From NCBI GenBank assembly GCA_964036195.1, contig OZ038458.1, positions 24,255,832 through 24,319,831 on the forward strand: a stretch of DNA of 64,000 nucleotides, written 5' to 3'. This DNA comes from Sphaerolaimus hirsutus (lineage: Eukaryota > Nematoda > Chromadorea > Monhysterida > Sphaerolaimidae). Under the pieces are notes generated by a model. That model saw nothing but the letters and a program-made list of their open reading frames with translations, searched no databases and was not told where the DNA came from. Numbering within the stretch: the stretch's first letter is position 1; each line of letters begins with the position of its first letter. Below, piece after piece: positions 43,701 through 52,160 of this stretch. Made by a program: the position numbers and the translations under genes.

Positions 43701-46700
43701 CTTGAATTTCAACCCTAGGGGGGTTGGTTAGATTACGAATCGCTCCTCCGGAGGGGTAGATAGCTGGAAAATGTTCTTTGGGGGGGGGGAGTCGTGGGGT
43801 TATGTATTTTTGTGAGAAAGTTATATTAAATGATTATCTCTCATTTTGGTGCCCAAATGTTGCCTCTGGGATAGATTGATTGAATGATTGATAGATGGAT
43901 TGATTGATTGATTTATAGCTGGGCAGTTTTGGGGGGTGTAACACCCCCTGAACCCCAACCCCCTGTTCAAGACCCCTGGACTGTGCACCGTATTATCCAA
44001 GATTACGATTGGCACTTGATTTTTAAACTCATTTCTTTCAACAAAAAAATTTATTTTTTAAATCAAGCCATTTAATCAATCAATCAATCAATCAAACTTA
44101 TTTTTTTCAACCCCTATGTTTAGCCAGTATGTAACCTCATGCAATTCAAACATTCAACTGTACAACAAGAACAACAAAAAGATGTGTATACACCAGAGTT
44201 GTTAAAATACCGGTATTTTTGAAAAGCGCAAGCATAAGCATAAATACACTTTCCAAATTTTGAGTATAGATACTGTAAGCGTAAGGTATTTTTAAAATAC
44301 CTAGGAAAGCGTAAAATAAAGCATAAGCGTAAATTTCTTTTAGAAAGTGCTCTTGCGTCAGAAAACACCCTTGCTTTCACTATTAGATGAATTTATACAC
44401 CATTGTTATTCATATTTTCACATTAAATTAGTACACAGTTGCATACTTATTATTATACATTAAGTTTCTGCATGCATTCACAATCAAGTAAATATGCATA
44501 CCAGGTGAATATATACTCACATACAGTGGCGGCAAGGGTAATGCATCCCAGATTCTGTCTGTTTTTGTTCAGTGAACTGTTTCAAAATAAAGCTCTCGGC
44601 GACAGTTTTCGCAATCCATTTTCAGCCCCAAAATTCCTAATCTGAACCTACGATATTGGTAGGCAAGACAATTTTAACGAGACATTTGTATTTCAACAGA
44701 ATTGTGTACATTTGCTGCTGTTTTTAGTGTGATACTGCACACACGCAGTCAGTTTTTTGAAAGGGTTTTCGTTCATATCCTTTTTTGTTGTTTTACACTT
44801 TTTTAAAGCATGAAACTGGACCGAGTGAAACGTTTTTTATGCTTTTAGTACCTGGGTAATTCGGCCGGGAAAGCGTAAAAAAGCGTATGGGTATTTTACG
44901 AAAGCGTAAGCGTAAGCGTAAGTATAAATACCCATTTACCCGGGTTTTTCGGGTAAGCATAAATACGCTTTCGCAACTCTGGTATACACTGCATACAAAT
45001 AATGTATCTGCTATCGCTGCTGTTTGTATGGCAATATTCTTAAGTATTTTTGTATGGTATCATTTTCAGCCAGAGGGGGCGTTATTCAAGAGGGGAAGTT
45101 ATTCAAGGGAGGGGCAATTTTTCCTCACCTCGCCAACAGGGGGGAGTTATTCGAGGGGGGTCTTATTCGAGGGGGGTCTTATTCGAGGATCTGCGGTAGG
45201 TATCTACCTCTGATATATTTTGCTTGCTTATCTGAAACAACATCATCACATCTTACAAATAAAATGAAAATTGTCGTCACAAAAAAACACGTTCACAGCT
45301 CGTGACGAATATCACCCACTTTTATGTGTCACTAAAATAAGTGTGTGACGATCCCGAGGATTAAGTTGCTGTCGTCACACTGTCGCAGCGTGAAAAATCG
45401 AGTTTTTTCAGATTTGTCGGAAAGCTGTCGGAAGGCCTGGCGGAATAAAAAAAATTCAACGGTCCATAACTATTTAATGACTAAGCCAATTCAACTGAAA
45501 TTTCACACACATGTACACCTTAGTATGACATATACTCGACCATTTTTACTCGTGAATATGGAACTTTATTCTGGAGTTATGGAACTTTAAAAAAATAATT
45601 TGTCGTAGCCATGAAATCCGTGTAAACGCCGCCTTACAAAAAATTCATTGTGAGCCACCCTGCATGTGTTGTGGCGATTGGGCGCGTGTGGGCTTGTGCG
45701 TGTAAAATGTCTGAGCAGTGATGATTTAGTCATTTTTAGCGACTAATGCATTTAGTTTTGACGATTTAGTGATTTTTAAACATTATTCACTTTTATTTGT
45801 TACTGCCCACCAGCTTTTTTCTGTTGGGCATAATTTTCTTTTTCTTTTTATTTTGTCGGCCACGCGCCCGACAAAATGTGAGAATAGAATTGGAAATTGG
45901 TTTCTAGGGCGCCTTACGCGCATAACTTGCCTATGCTTTGTACACGGTTTTGTCGGGCGTGTAGGGAGACGCATGTCGGGCGTAGTGCATAACTTTAAAA
46001 TATTTGTAGGGCGAATTAAATCTGGCCCCAGGGGTGCATGTAGGCACCCCCTGCGCGCACCCCCACCTCAGTTATCAACCACCCCCTGGCATTTGGGTCA
46101 AGTTACAGACAGGTGAAACTTTTTTTTTCAAAAGTTCCATCTATATCGGCCGGGACTGTATGCTGGTTATACACTCCGCCTTTTTTATTTTTGTGAAAGT
46201 GCGTGCATAAGTACGGCGCCGGTGCGTTGGCGCGTAAGACATAAGTACGTGCGGATGCATACTCTACTGTCAGCGAAATATAGTTGGAGAATGCAACATT
46301 TAATTGCAGAGTGGCTGTGTGGAACATGACTTGGCAATCCTAGAGCTGTATAATGAAATAGATGGCGGCACCAATGAACTTGTTAAACCGATATGTCTAC
46401 AAAGTTGGTCAAGGTTTTTGGAGCGTTATATCCCAACCCCAATGCACACACAGTTAACGATGAGAAAATTTTTCGCAGTTTAGCAATAGCCAAAATTATG
46501 ATCTCTGGACACTGTAAAAAATTTTTAAGACATCAGAAAAAAACATCACAAATGCACACAGATACGCCGGTGGCGCCACCAGGTGCCAGTCCCAAACCCT
46601 GTAAACTGTTTAGCCAAATGTCAAATGTCATGAGTCATCACAAATTTGTCAATTGAAATGCAAAGTGTCAATTATCATGTAAAATTAATACAATCATTTT

Positions 46701-48330
46701 TTCTGTTTCTGCTTTGCATGACATTTTACATGACATTAGACACTTAACTTCACACTTTACAGGGCTCGGGACTGCCCCAAGAACCGGTTTCTGCAGCTGG
46801 GTGGGGGTTGATAGAAAAGTCCAGGTATTTTTGGCAACTAATTACAATTCCAGGGGCTAATTCTATTTACTTTAGAAGTGGAGATGTAACGAGAAATGTG
46901 GTAAATGTGAGAGATGTAGACTCTTATAAAAGTAAACTCACAAGTGACTTCAATTCTATTTAGATTTATTTATTCTAGTATACTCGGCTTACTTTACACC
47001 TTGCACGCGTGGTTCCAGCTGGAAGTGTGCCAACGATGGTGAACGCGTGCGAGTTGCATAAAAAGATGCAAAATTGATTGTTGTTATAGTGTTATTCATT
47101 AACATATACACATCGATGAATTTTTTTCATCTTTTTACGGAAATCGCATGATTAAATGGTCATTGGCACGTTTCCAACACGAGACATAAATCAGTGCGAG
47201 GGCAGAGTATCATGTAGGCCGAGTATAACTTATAAATCTACTTGTCGGTTAACTTGCCACTTTAAGGTGGTACACACACCGGTGTCAACTGGTTTCCATG
47301 TCAATTCACATTTTAGTTGACAGGTCACGGGGCAAATTTCAAGTGCACATGCGGCAAAGAATAAATAATTGTACGTGCATTTGAACACGGTTCGGCAACA
47401 ATAAAACCAATCGACCCAGTTGACACCCAATGTCATTGTCAACTAGTTGTGTATACTCCAGTGATTTTACACCCTACACGCGTGGTTCCCGTTGGAAGCG
47501 TGTCAACGATTTTTTTACGCATGCGATTTTCATAAAAGGTTGAAAAAAGTCATCTCTGTTATAACGCTATACGTGACCTTATTCACAACAATGAGATTTT
47601 TCATCATTTATACAAAAATTGTCTGCTTTATCATCATTGGCACGCTTCCAACGTGATACATAAATGAGTGCGAGGGCAGAGTGTCATGTCCGTCGAGTAT
47701 ACGCATTAAGTCAACTTGTCACTAGAGACACATTAATTAATCGATCATTCAACACTTAACTCGTCACTTGTCCGCTCGCGGAATTGATATACTCGACGGA
47801 CATCACACTTAGTATGAAAACCTACCATAACCCATCTGAATAATGAACCAAAAATTATATAGTTTTTCAGCATAATATTTAGTTTTTACTTTGAAAAAAT
47901 TAATTACGAAATTTGTCACAAGATTTTATTCATTGAATTATGGTGGGATTCTGCAGATAGTTTGCGGTTTACCGAGCATATACTCCAGTCGCTTTACACC
48001 CTGCACGCATGGTTCCCGCTGGAAGCGTGCCAATGATTTTTTATGCATGCGACTTCCATAAAAAGTTGAAAAAAGTCATCTCTGTTTTAACGCTATATAA
48101 CGTTAACTGATTCACAACAATGATTTTTCATTTTTTATACAAAAATTGCATGCTTTATCATCATTGGCACGCTTCCAATGTGAGACATAAATGAGTGCGA
48201 GGGCAGAGTATCATGTCCGCCGAGTATACCAGATATCATAACTGAAGCATAATGTGACATGTGACAAAAATTTCAGGAGACCATTAATCATGCGCTGGAC
48301 GCTAACAGAAACCAAGGCATGCTCAAATGG
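31657..48330 (+). CDS. Gene B, trypsin-like S1 serine protease (partial, spliced)
   Basis: Exons in order: 31657-31720; 32075-32497 (interrupted at 32115-32405); 32855-33005; 46310 to about 46403; a segment ending at 46582; 46782-46824; and 48277-48330. They carry the chymotrypsin-fold landmarks in the right order: GENPWAVGLRY, CAGTLVSWKHVITAAHC (catalytic His), YGGVN...IRLHPGF, EHDLAILEL (catalytic Asp), ELVKPICL, SAAGWGL, and a later Cys-containing stretch TLTETKACS. Phases agree for the first four exons. No GDSGGP exon was found. A weak candidate (CQATLQMWD...QCAG) lies at about 49975-50030. No signal peptide exon was found. A ~13.3-kb transposon-filled intron separates the His and Asp exons. 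The family peptidase activity is known; activity here cannot be claimed without the Ser exon. Confidence 0.8.
32075..32497 (+). CDS. Gene B exon 2 with catalytic His, split by an insertion
   Basis: GTDKRAHCAGTL, then a 291-bp MITE-like insert, then SWKHVITAAHCLKEALLPHF. Removing the insert between CTG and GTG restores the canonical CxGTLVS...TAAHC box. Acceptor TTTCTAG; donor AAAAA then GTACCT in phase 2, which fits exon 3. Confidence 0.75.
32115..32405. mobile_element. GGACCCTGTAAA MITE inside the catalytic-His exon
   Basis: Inverted ends CAGACCCTGTAAAATG and CTTTTACAGGGTCCGGG. Interior AAATGTCATGCAAAGTG and complements. CTGGTGTC stands on both sides (32107-32114 and 32406-32413). Same family as 46583-46781 and 58374-58542. 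Unlike those, the expected acceptor here ends in TG, not AG. Confidence 0.75.
32855..33005 (+). CDS. Gene B exon 3
   Basis: Acceptor CTTTTTCAG, donor AAA then GTATGT. Reads EKDPFTGQKLHYKR, then LQIVYGGVNIETL, then VKVIRLHPGFFK, the usual strand and V-x-HPxF segment between the His and Asp motifs. Phase 2 in, 0 out. Confidence 0.75.
33345..34373. mobile_element. Inner TIR segment CTGATGAATATAGATGGAAC
   Basis: Arms CTGATGAATATAGATGGAAC with GTTCTACACGC and ACACACAGCCATGTC in the same order on both sides. It contains the small MITE 33638-33800. Several open frames at 33771-34202 overlap on both strands and none is recognisable. Confidence 0.6.
33638..33800. mobile_element. CACACACGCTAGTTGACA MITE
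   Basis: Ends GGCCCACACACGCTAGTTG and CAACTAGCGTGTGTGGGGCC are inverted, with ACTGGTGCCGATCCCG and its counterpart inside. Same family as 3069-3460. Confidence 0.7.
34672..35090. mobile_element. PIF/Harbinger-like MITE, TTA duplication
   Basis: Ends GGTGGCGTTTACACGGATT and AATCCGTGTAAACACCACC, flanked by TTA (34669-34671 and 35091-35093). TGACAAAA/TTTTTGTCGTCA motifs next to the ends. 419 bp, non-coding. Confidence 0.8.
35091..36387. other. No gene seen
   Basis: AT-rich DNA between two Harbinger-like elements. 35580-36010 is AAATTTTTGAATTT-rich. No exon or repeat family assigned. Confidence 0.3.
37020..37430. mobile_element. CAGGGGT element, TAGATAGCT phrase
   Basis: Ends CAGGGGTATC and TTAACCCCTG. 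GATAGATAGC phrases next to each end. Matches 38846-39380 in inverse orientation. Inserted in a CTTCTAATAGAACGGCA array (about 36690-37019). No clean target duplication. Confidence 0.65.
38296..39954. mobile_element. TAAACACCTTCCCGG foldback element, second copy
   Basis: Same arms as 16741-17865 (ACACCTTCCCGGTCACGTCC at the left, GACGTGACTTAGAAGGTGTTTA at the right). Split by the hAT element at 38846-39380. Confidence 0.75.
38846..39380. mobile_element. hAT-like element CAGGGGT, TAGATAGCT phrase
   Basis: Ends CAGGGGTCTC and GATACCCCTG, flanked by a perfect 8-bp duplication CACCATGT (38838-38845 and 39381-39388). The interior contains CAGCTATCTATC phrases and AAAATCGCTATTTTTC. 535 bp, no transposase. 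Confidence 0.88.
39955..42060. other. No gene; fragments
   Basis: 40857-40950 is a fragment of the 38846-39380 family. 41720-41760 has GGGGGATTATTCGAGG of the TA-element type. The remainder is AT-rich with no supported exon. Confidence 0.35.
42170..42730 (+). CDS. Unrecognised 186-residue ORF inside the Harbinger-like interval
   Basis: ATG at 42170; a second ATG sits at 42215 before ACSIAGNAARASENRGGFLR. It is GC-richer than its surroundings and predicted helical, with a CDDCSG pair and several Cys and His later (KACCRHLM). An AATAAA-type signal follows at about 42703, overlapping the 3' end. A 162-codon frame on the other strand is also open, so the strand is not certain. It is not a recognisable DDE transposase or Myb-like protein. 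It could be a passenger gene of the surrounding element. Confidence 0.35.
   Translation: MLSPPPTIQSPKKSKMACSIAGNAARASENRGGFLREAERPAVIRTLVNFIAKVVKHHEMLMGNVKQVPPAVPRISQYPEGKCDDCSGMPEYLLFHLRMFADVYLHITNTQLRQMCKVMLTTIHTAKACCRHLMTTMQFISDAVQMRSLFFPRMRRFVDTFCMRCMCIWIEKPFVMTQNKINKTFS
42955..43411. repeat. GTGCACAAGTAAACC phrase array
   Basis: GGTGCACAAGTAAACCCGG is repeated three times at 43020-43070 and faces GAGCACCGGGTTTACTT at 43395-43411 and TTTACTTGTGCACTGG at 43617-43632. Looks like another phrase-array MITE, containing a TAGATAG fragment and interrupted by the hAT element at 43412. Confidence 0.5.
43412..43615. mobile_element. hAT-like MITE TAGGGTTCAAACGGGATT, CCCAAT phrase
   Basis: 204 bp. 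Perfect inverted ends, flanked by a perfect 8-bp duplication GTTTACTT (43404-43411 and 43616-43623). The interior is only AATCCCAATCCCGATCCCG repeats. A left-end relative is at 37837-37965. Confidence 0.9.
44194..44981. mobile_element. Non-autonomous hAT element, GCGTAA hexamer arrays
   Basis: Ends CAGAGTTG and CAACTCTG, flanked by a perfect 8-bp duplication GTATACAC (44186-44193 and 44982-44989). Same architecture as 9344-10285, but its hexamer is GCGTAA throughout instead of CGTAAA. Confidence 0.9.
45066..45196. mobile_element. CCGCAGATCC-type element, right part
   Basis: GGGGGAGTTATTCGAGG arrays ending GAGGATCTGCGG at 45196. The core (GTATACACTGCATAC) continues on the other side of the hAT insertion at 44194-44981. 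Confidence 0.55.
46310..46403 (+). CDS. Gene B exon with catalytic Asp
   Basis: Acceptor TTAATTGCAG, phase 0 as required by exon 3. Reads SGCVEHDLAILELYNEIDGG then NELVKPICL, with DLAIL the conserved DIALL box. The 3' boundary is uncertain; donors at 46404, 46408 and 46414 are possible. Confidence 0.75.
46583..46781 (+). mobile_element. MITE lying exactly on a predicted intron of gene B
   Basis: Begins GTGCCAGTCCCAAACCCTG directly after CCACCAG and ends GGCTCGGGACTGCCCCAAG directly before AACCGG. Ends are inverted repeats, with AAATGTCATG motifs inside. Removing it joins GTGGCGCCACCAG to AACCGGTTTCTG in the frame that leads into SAAGWGL. The upstream coding segment is not independently confirmed. 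Confidence 0.6.
46782..46824 (+). CDS. Gene B segment with the GWG motif
   Basis: Reads PVSAAGWGLIEKS with donor CCAG then GTATTT, phase 2. GWG is the strongly conserved strand after the Asp box in S1 proteases. Confidence 0.7.
46979..47226. mobile_element. T(A)TACTCGG MITE, copy 3
   Basis: TATACTCGGCTTACTTTACA at the left and GTAGGCCGAGTATA at the right; sub-ends GGTTCCAGCTGGAAG and CGTTTCCAACACGAG. Confidence 0.75.
47262..47450. mobile_element. Diverged TAGTTGACA MITE
   Basis: Ends GGTGGTACACACACCGGTGT and GTCAACTAGTTGTGT. Related to 33638-33800. Confidence 0.5.
47452..47701. mobile_element. TATACTCCAG MITE, copy 4
   Basis: TATACTCCAGTGATTTTACA at the left and CCGTCGAGTATA at the right. 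Confidence 0.75.
47786..47978. mobile_element. TATACTCGACGGACATCAC element
   Basis: Uninterrupted copy of the element split at 8785-9335. Inverted ACCTACCATAA and TTATGGTGGG inside. The right end GCATATACTCC overlaps MITE copy 5. Confidence 0.6.
47979..48229. mobile_element. TATACTCCAG MITE, copy 5
   Basis: TATACTCCAGTCGCTTTACA at the left and GTCCGCCGAGTATA at the right. Third copy within 1.3 kb. Confidence 0.75.
48277..48330 (+). CDS. Gene B later exon (tentative)
   Basis: Acceptor AATTTCAG. In the phase left by the GWG segment it reads RPLIMRWTLTETKACSNG, which fits the L...C stretch after GWG. Donor GG then GTCAGT. A CCGTATTTCC element begins 14 bases downstream. Confidence 0.5.
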
Positions 48331-48344
48331 GTCAGTTCTTTATA

Positions 48345-48591
48345 CCGTATTTCCTCGAAATACCCCCCCCCCCCTCAAAATGGGCACTATGAATTTGTGG
48401 TCCGGGAAATGCATAACAGACGCGCAAAACACTTACTGTGTTACGTTGAAACATCGTTTATACCATCTACATCCTTATATAAGGCTGTAAAAACTTATAA
48501 ATGGTGATTATTGTTGCATTTTTCACGTTTTTCTCTAAAAATCTTCACTCTGAAAAAACAAACCCCCGGGGGGTAATTCGAGGAAATACGG
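48345..48591. mobile_element. CCGTATTTCC TA element
   Basis: 247 bp. Ends CCGTATTTCCTCGAAATACC and GAGGAAATACGG, flanked by TA. Confidence 0.8.
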
Positions 48592-49209
48592 TAATGCTTT
48601 AAATTAGGCATTACAAAAAAACTCAGTTTTAGGATAACGTGTATCCTCGCATTACCCCCACGCTTGAATTACCCCCAGGTCTGGGTGAACTGGGGAAAAA
48701 ATAGATAGGTATTATAGAAATACCGGCCCAACGGAATGGGCGTCATGAAACGTGAGTAGTAAAATACGCAGAGTAAAAACATGATGAATTGTTGGTGCCA
48801 GTTTGCATCGCAGTTATATAATTGATACATTTTAGGATGAAATGTGAACATTTGATCGCCGATTTATATTTATGAATGAATTCGTCATTGACTGCTTCAA
48901 ATACCCAATTTTCACAGAGTACCCCCGGGTATACAGCCTGACACTGGGATAAATAACCCTAGTTGGGACAGTAGATTTTGAAGCTAATTACCGTATTTGC
49001 TTGAATATGAAAATGATGGACTTACAAACACATTAAAATTAAATTAAAAAGTCGACTGGAAATGTCATCCCGAAAATATTGCACTATGTTCGAATAGAGT
49101 CTCACTGTAAGCATCATGTGAAAACAATTCATTGTGAATAGCATTCCAAAAATAGGTGTTTTTCAGAAAATAGTGTTAAATAAAATGTCTGAAAATCTCT
49201 CAAAAATTA
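48592..49209. other. No gene; a degraded TA-element array
   Basis: 48640-48690 reads TCCTCGCATTACCCCCACGC, a diverged end of the same superfamily. The rest is AT-rich. Confidence 0.35.
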
Positions 49210-49645
49210 CCGTATTTGCTTGAATAATCCCCCTGGGGGATTATTATTTCGTAAGACTTTTTTGAGGGGGGATTATTCGAGGGGGGGATTATTCAAGGGG
49301 GGGGGGGAATTATTATTTCATCAAAATTTTCAAGCATGTGTCTATCAATTCATTTTGCAAAATGTGGTTTATTAGCAAGATAATATGACATTTTTGTTCA
49401 AATTGCACACAAAACATTTATCAAATGCCTAAAATTCATATTCAACAGAATCAGTGTCAGCGCACATTCATTGTGCACAATGTGTACACACAATATACAC
49501 ATGTATTTACCCATGTTCTGTTTTTAGTCCATATGTGGGGGGGATTATTCAAGGGGGGGAATTATTTTTTCCTCACGTGTCTAACAGGGGGGGATTATTC
49601 GAGGGGGGGAATTATTCAAGGGGGGAACTATTCAAGCAAATACGG
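49210..49645. mobile_element. CCGTATTTGCTTG element, GGGGGATTATTC phrase
   Basis: 436 bp. Ends CCGTATTTGCTTGAATAATC and TTCAAGCAAATACGG. Arrays of GGGGGGATTATTCAAGG. TA flank on the left, TG on the right. Confidence 0.75.
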
Positions 49646-50171
49646 TGATCAAATCTGTCGGGGGAAAAACGCAGAGAAAATATAAATGAGAGATTTTTTA
49701 TATTTTCTTCTCATAATATAAATATATAAAATCTCTGCAAAAAAACATGAGATAATCAAAATAAATCTAATTTTTTATTATATTTTCTGAGATTTTAAAA
49801 ATATAAATCTCCCACTGAATTTTTGGAGCGCTAATTGTAAATGTATTAAAAGCAAATCGACATTGTAAATTTTTACATAGAAAATAAACTCGGCTACCCA
49901 AAAGTCAAGCCAATCAAATTTGCAATTTTCGATTTGACAAAATCTACTGTCAACTCCTCAAAAAAAATGCCCAGTGCCAAGCCACGCTCCAAATGTGGGA
50001 TGCTTCGAGGAAATTGTTACCACAATGTGCCGGGTGGGTCAACATTTTTCGCCAAAATTTTGTATCTTTGTACCATCATATTTCGTATACTCTGATTTAG
50101 GGATGAAAATTAACGGAGGGGGTATTTTTTTAACAAAAAGCATTTTATACATAGATCAATGGGGGCAGGCC
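49646..50171. other. Repeat remnant plus weak exon candidate
   Basis: 49670-49840 is a remnant of the AAATCTC element Y. At about 49975-50030 one frame reads CQATLQMWD then LLPQCAG between AG and GTGGGT. This resembles the Cys-to-CAG segment before the catalytic Ser of S1 proteases, but its phase does not match 48277-48330. Confidence 0.3.
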
Positions 50172-50477
50172 TGATACGCACATCTGCCCGTTACGCACAT
50201 TTGCCCGTTTTTTCACTTGACACTTTTTCAAGTGATTTTCAGATATGAGTTAAGTGAAAAAAAAGTTGCGCAATGACATTAGTGAACTTTTTTCACTTCA
50301 CACATCTGAAAATTACTTGCAAATGTGTCAAGTGATTTTCAGATATGAGTGAAGTGAAAAAAGTTCACTAATGTCATTGCGCAGCGTTTTTCACTTCACT
50401 CATATCTGAAAATCACCTGGAAAAGTGTCAAGTGAAAAAAACGGGCAAATGTGCGTAACGGGCAGATGTGCGTATCG
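50172..50477. mobile_element. Palindromic GATACGCACATCTGCCCG element
   Basis: Ends GATACGCACATCTGCCCGTT and AACGGGCAGATGTGCGTATC. The interior is GTCAAGTGATTTTCAGATAT and complements. About 306 bp. Confidence 0.75.
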
Positions 50478-51363
50478 GTGCACCCCCAGATCAATGTACC
50501 TCTACCTCGGTGTTTTGGCAGGGCGGGAGAGGGGGGGCGGCCGCCCCTTTCAGGAAACTCACCAAACGTTAAATTTATTTGTAAAAAATGGAGTGCCAGG
50601 CGCCGTATGTATAACGTATTTATGTAAAATACATATTTACATATTGGAGGCTAAACGCCATGGTGCAACGCCTACGAATGGCGCCATTCCGCCACTAAAT
50701 AGCAAAAAAAATCGGGCGTGGGGTAGCCAAAACGACAGGTCTCGTTTGAAAAATCCCCTCGTTAAAAAATGCTGCGCATGCCCATGCCCATGCGTTCAGA
50801 AAACAAAAGTTATCGCGCTTAATACAAAAAAAAAACGGTAAAAAATAGCATTTTACCTGAATTTTTGTTGCAAAACGGTTACCCCCCCCCCCCCCCAAGG
50901 GTGACAGCGGCGCCGGTGTGACCAGAATCGAACGCACCAATGAAACCCATGTGCTATACAAATTGATGGGCGTTGTCATTGGTGGTGGGTTTATTTCACA
51001 AATGTATCTAATAATGAGCTTAGATGTAAAGTGGGCAAGTGACAATCAAAGTGGTAAGTGGCAGGTCAAGTGAGTGATAAAAACTATTCTTGTCACTTGA
51101 AAATTTTTACGCCACTTGTCCACTTGCAGAGTCAACCCCCTTGCTCCGTCTAATTTGACAAAAAGGGTAAGAAAGAAGCGAGGCCCTGTTGGCATGATTA
51201 TTGTCGCATTTTTTTTACCTGCCTGCGTTACAAACAACGATAAAGTGCTCACAGTTAAAGAAAATTCTGGCAAATAAATATACCCCCCACCCGCCGCGAA
51301 TTACCCCAAATGCGCACTGTGACAAATAAGACCCCTGGCTTTTTTCGAGGAAACAAATCAAGT
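50478..51363. other. No gene seen
   Basis: Contains a GGCGCC fragment (50655-50690) and poly-C or poly-G runs. Open frames here are overlapping and unconvincing. Confidence 0.3.
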
Positions 51364-51786
51364 CAGGGACGTATCCAGGATTTTTGAGCGGGGGGGGGGG
51401 CTGCTTGTTTACGGAGGCCGGCGAGGGGGGGGGGCTCAGCCCCCCCCCTAAAATTTTAGCTACATAGTGGCGGAATGGCGCTGGCGCCATTAGTAGGCGC
51501 CACGCCATAGCGCCATTGGCGTTGGCATCAGCGCCATGGAATGCTGTAAATGTATGTAAATATACAATCAAAACAGCAAAAACACAAACATTGAGTGTAT
51601 TTACTTACAACGATTTGCGGCCAAATAGAGCAAATCGAATGATAATACCGTATTTCTGGTGAAGAATGCGCGCTTGCGCGCAAAAATTTTTACGCTGACG
51701 TTGAAAAAGTCGAATTTTCCGGTCACTTTCTGGTCTCGCCCGGGAGGGGGGCTGCACACCCCCCGCCCCCCCTGGATACGGCCCTG
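51364..51786. mobile_element. CAGGGACGTATCCAGG hAT-like element with GGCGCC core
   Basis: Ends CAGGGACGTATCCAGG and CCTGGATACGGCCCTG. Flanks AATCAAGT and CATCAAAT agree at 6 of 8. Near-identical to 62516-62930, which has a perfect duplication. Confidence 0.75.
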
Positions 51787-51811
51787 CATCAAATACAAAA
51801 TAAAAATTATA

Positions 51812-52080
51812 GTCTAAATCCTCGAATAAGTCCCAGAGGGAGTTATTTTTTCGTCAGTTTTTTGCGGGAGAGCTATTCGAGGCGGGATTTTATTCAAGGG
51901 TGTGGGGAGTCGTTTTTCCTCAGAACTTTCAGGAAACATGGACTTTATTCATTGTATGAATTCATTACATCAACTCACGAAATCCAGGTATTTAACAGTT
52001 TAACAACAGTGGGAGTTATTAAATGGCGGGAATTATTCAAACGGGGTCATTCCAGGAAGGAGTTATTCAAGGATTTGCGG
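51812..52080. mobile_element. CCGCAAATCC-type element
   Basis: Left CTAAATCCTCGAATAAGTCC, right AAGGATTTGCGG. Diverged GAGTTATTCAAGG arrays. Confidence 0.6.
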
Positions 52081-52160
52081 TAGTCTACCTAACTTTTTTC
52101 ACTGACCGCGAAAGCCGAACTTCTCGACCAAAGTTTCACTTTCAAGCAATAAAAATTCAG

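Larger units (their letters stand above)
36388..45633. mobile_element. Harbinger-like ends 9.2 kb apart, TTA flanks
   Basis: Left GGCCGTGTTTACACGGATTT; right end complementary at 18 of 20 positions. Flanked by TTA (36385-36387 and 45634-45636). GTCGTCAC motifs recur near both ends and at 42080-42150. It contains an ORF (42170-42730) and several younger insertions. It could be a large element or two unrelated ends. Confidence 0.5.
34438..46034. mobile_element. 11.6-kb interval with perfect 21-bp inverted ends
   Basis: CCCCTGGGGCCAGATTTAAT(T) at 34438 recurs as its exact complement ending at 46034. Outside these ends the outer element resumes (GGTGCATGTAGGCACC), so this is an insertion into it. 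It may be one long element or a shorter one enlarged by later insertions. The target duplication cannot be read because the ends are palindromic. Confidence 0.6.
33156..46158. mobile_element. Outer element CAGTCCCGGCCGATATA of the nested stack
   Basis: Left arm from 33156 and right arm ending at 46158 are inverted copies (CAGTCCCGGCCGATATA, GTGGGGGTGCGCGCA, GTGCCTACATGCACCCC), each flanked by TA. Its own sequence is only about 33156-34437 plus 46035-46158. The rest is a later insertion. The TA flank fits a Tc1/mariner-like target, but no transposase is seen. Confidence 0.7.

Noticed and set aside
46393-46656. 87-residue plus-strand frame as a separate gene
   Set aside because: It overlaps the Asp-exon end and the MITE. 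At most its last part is a protease coding segment.
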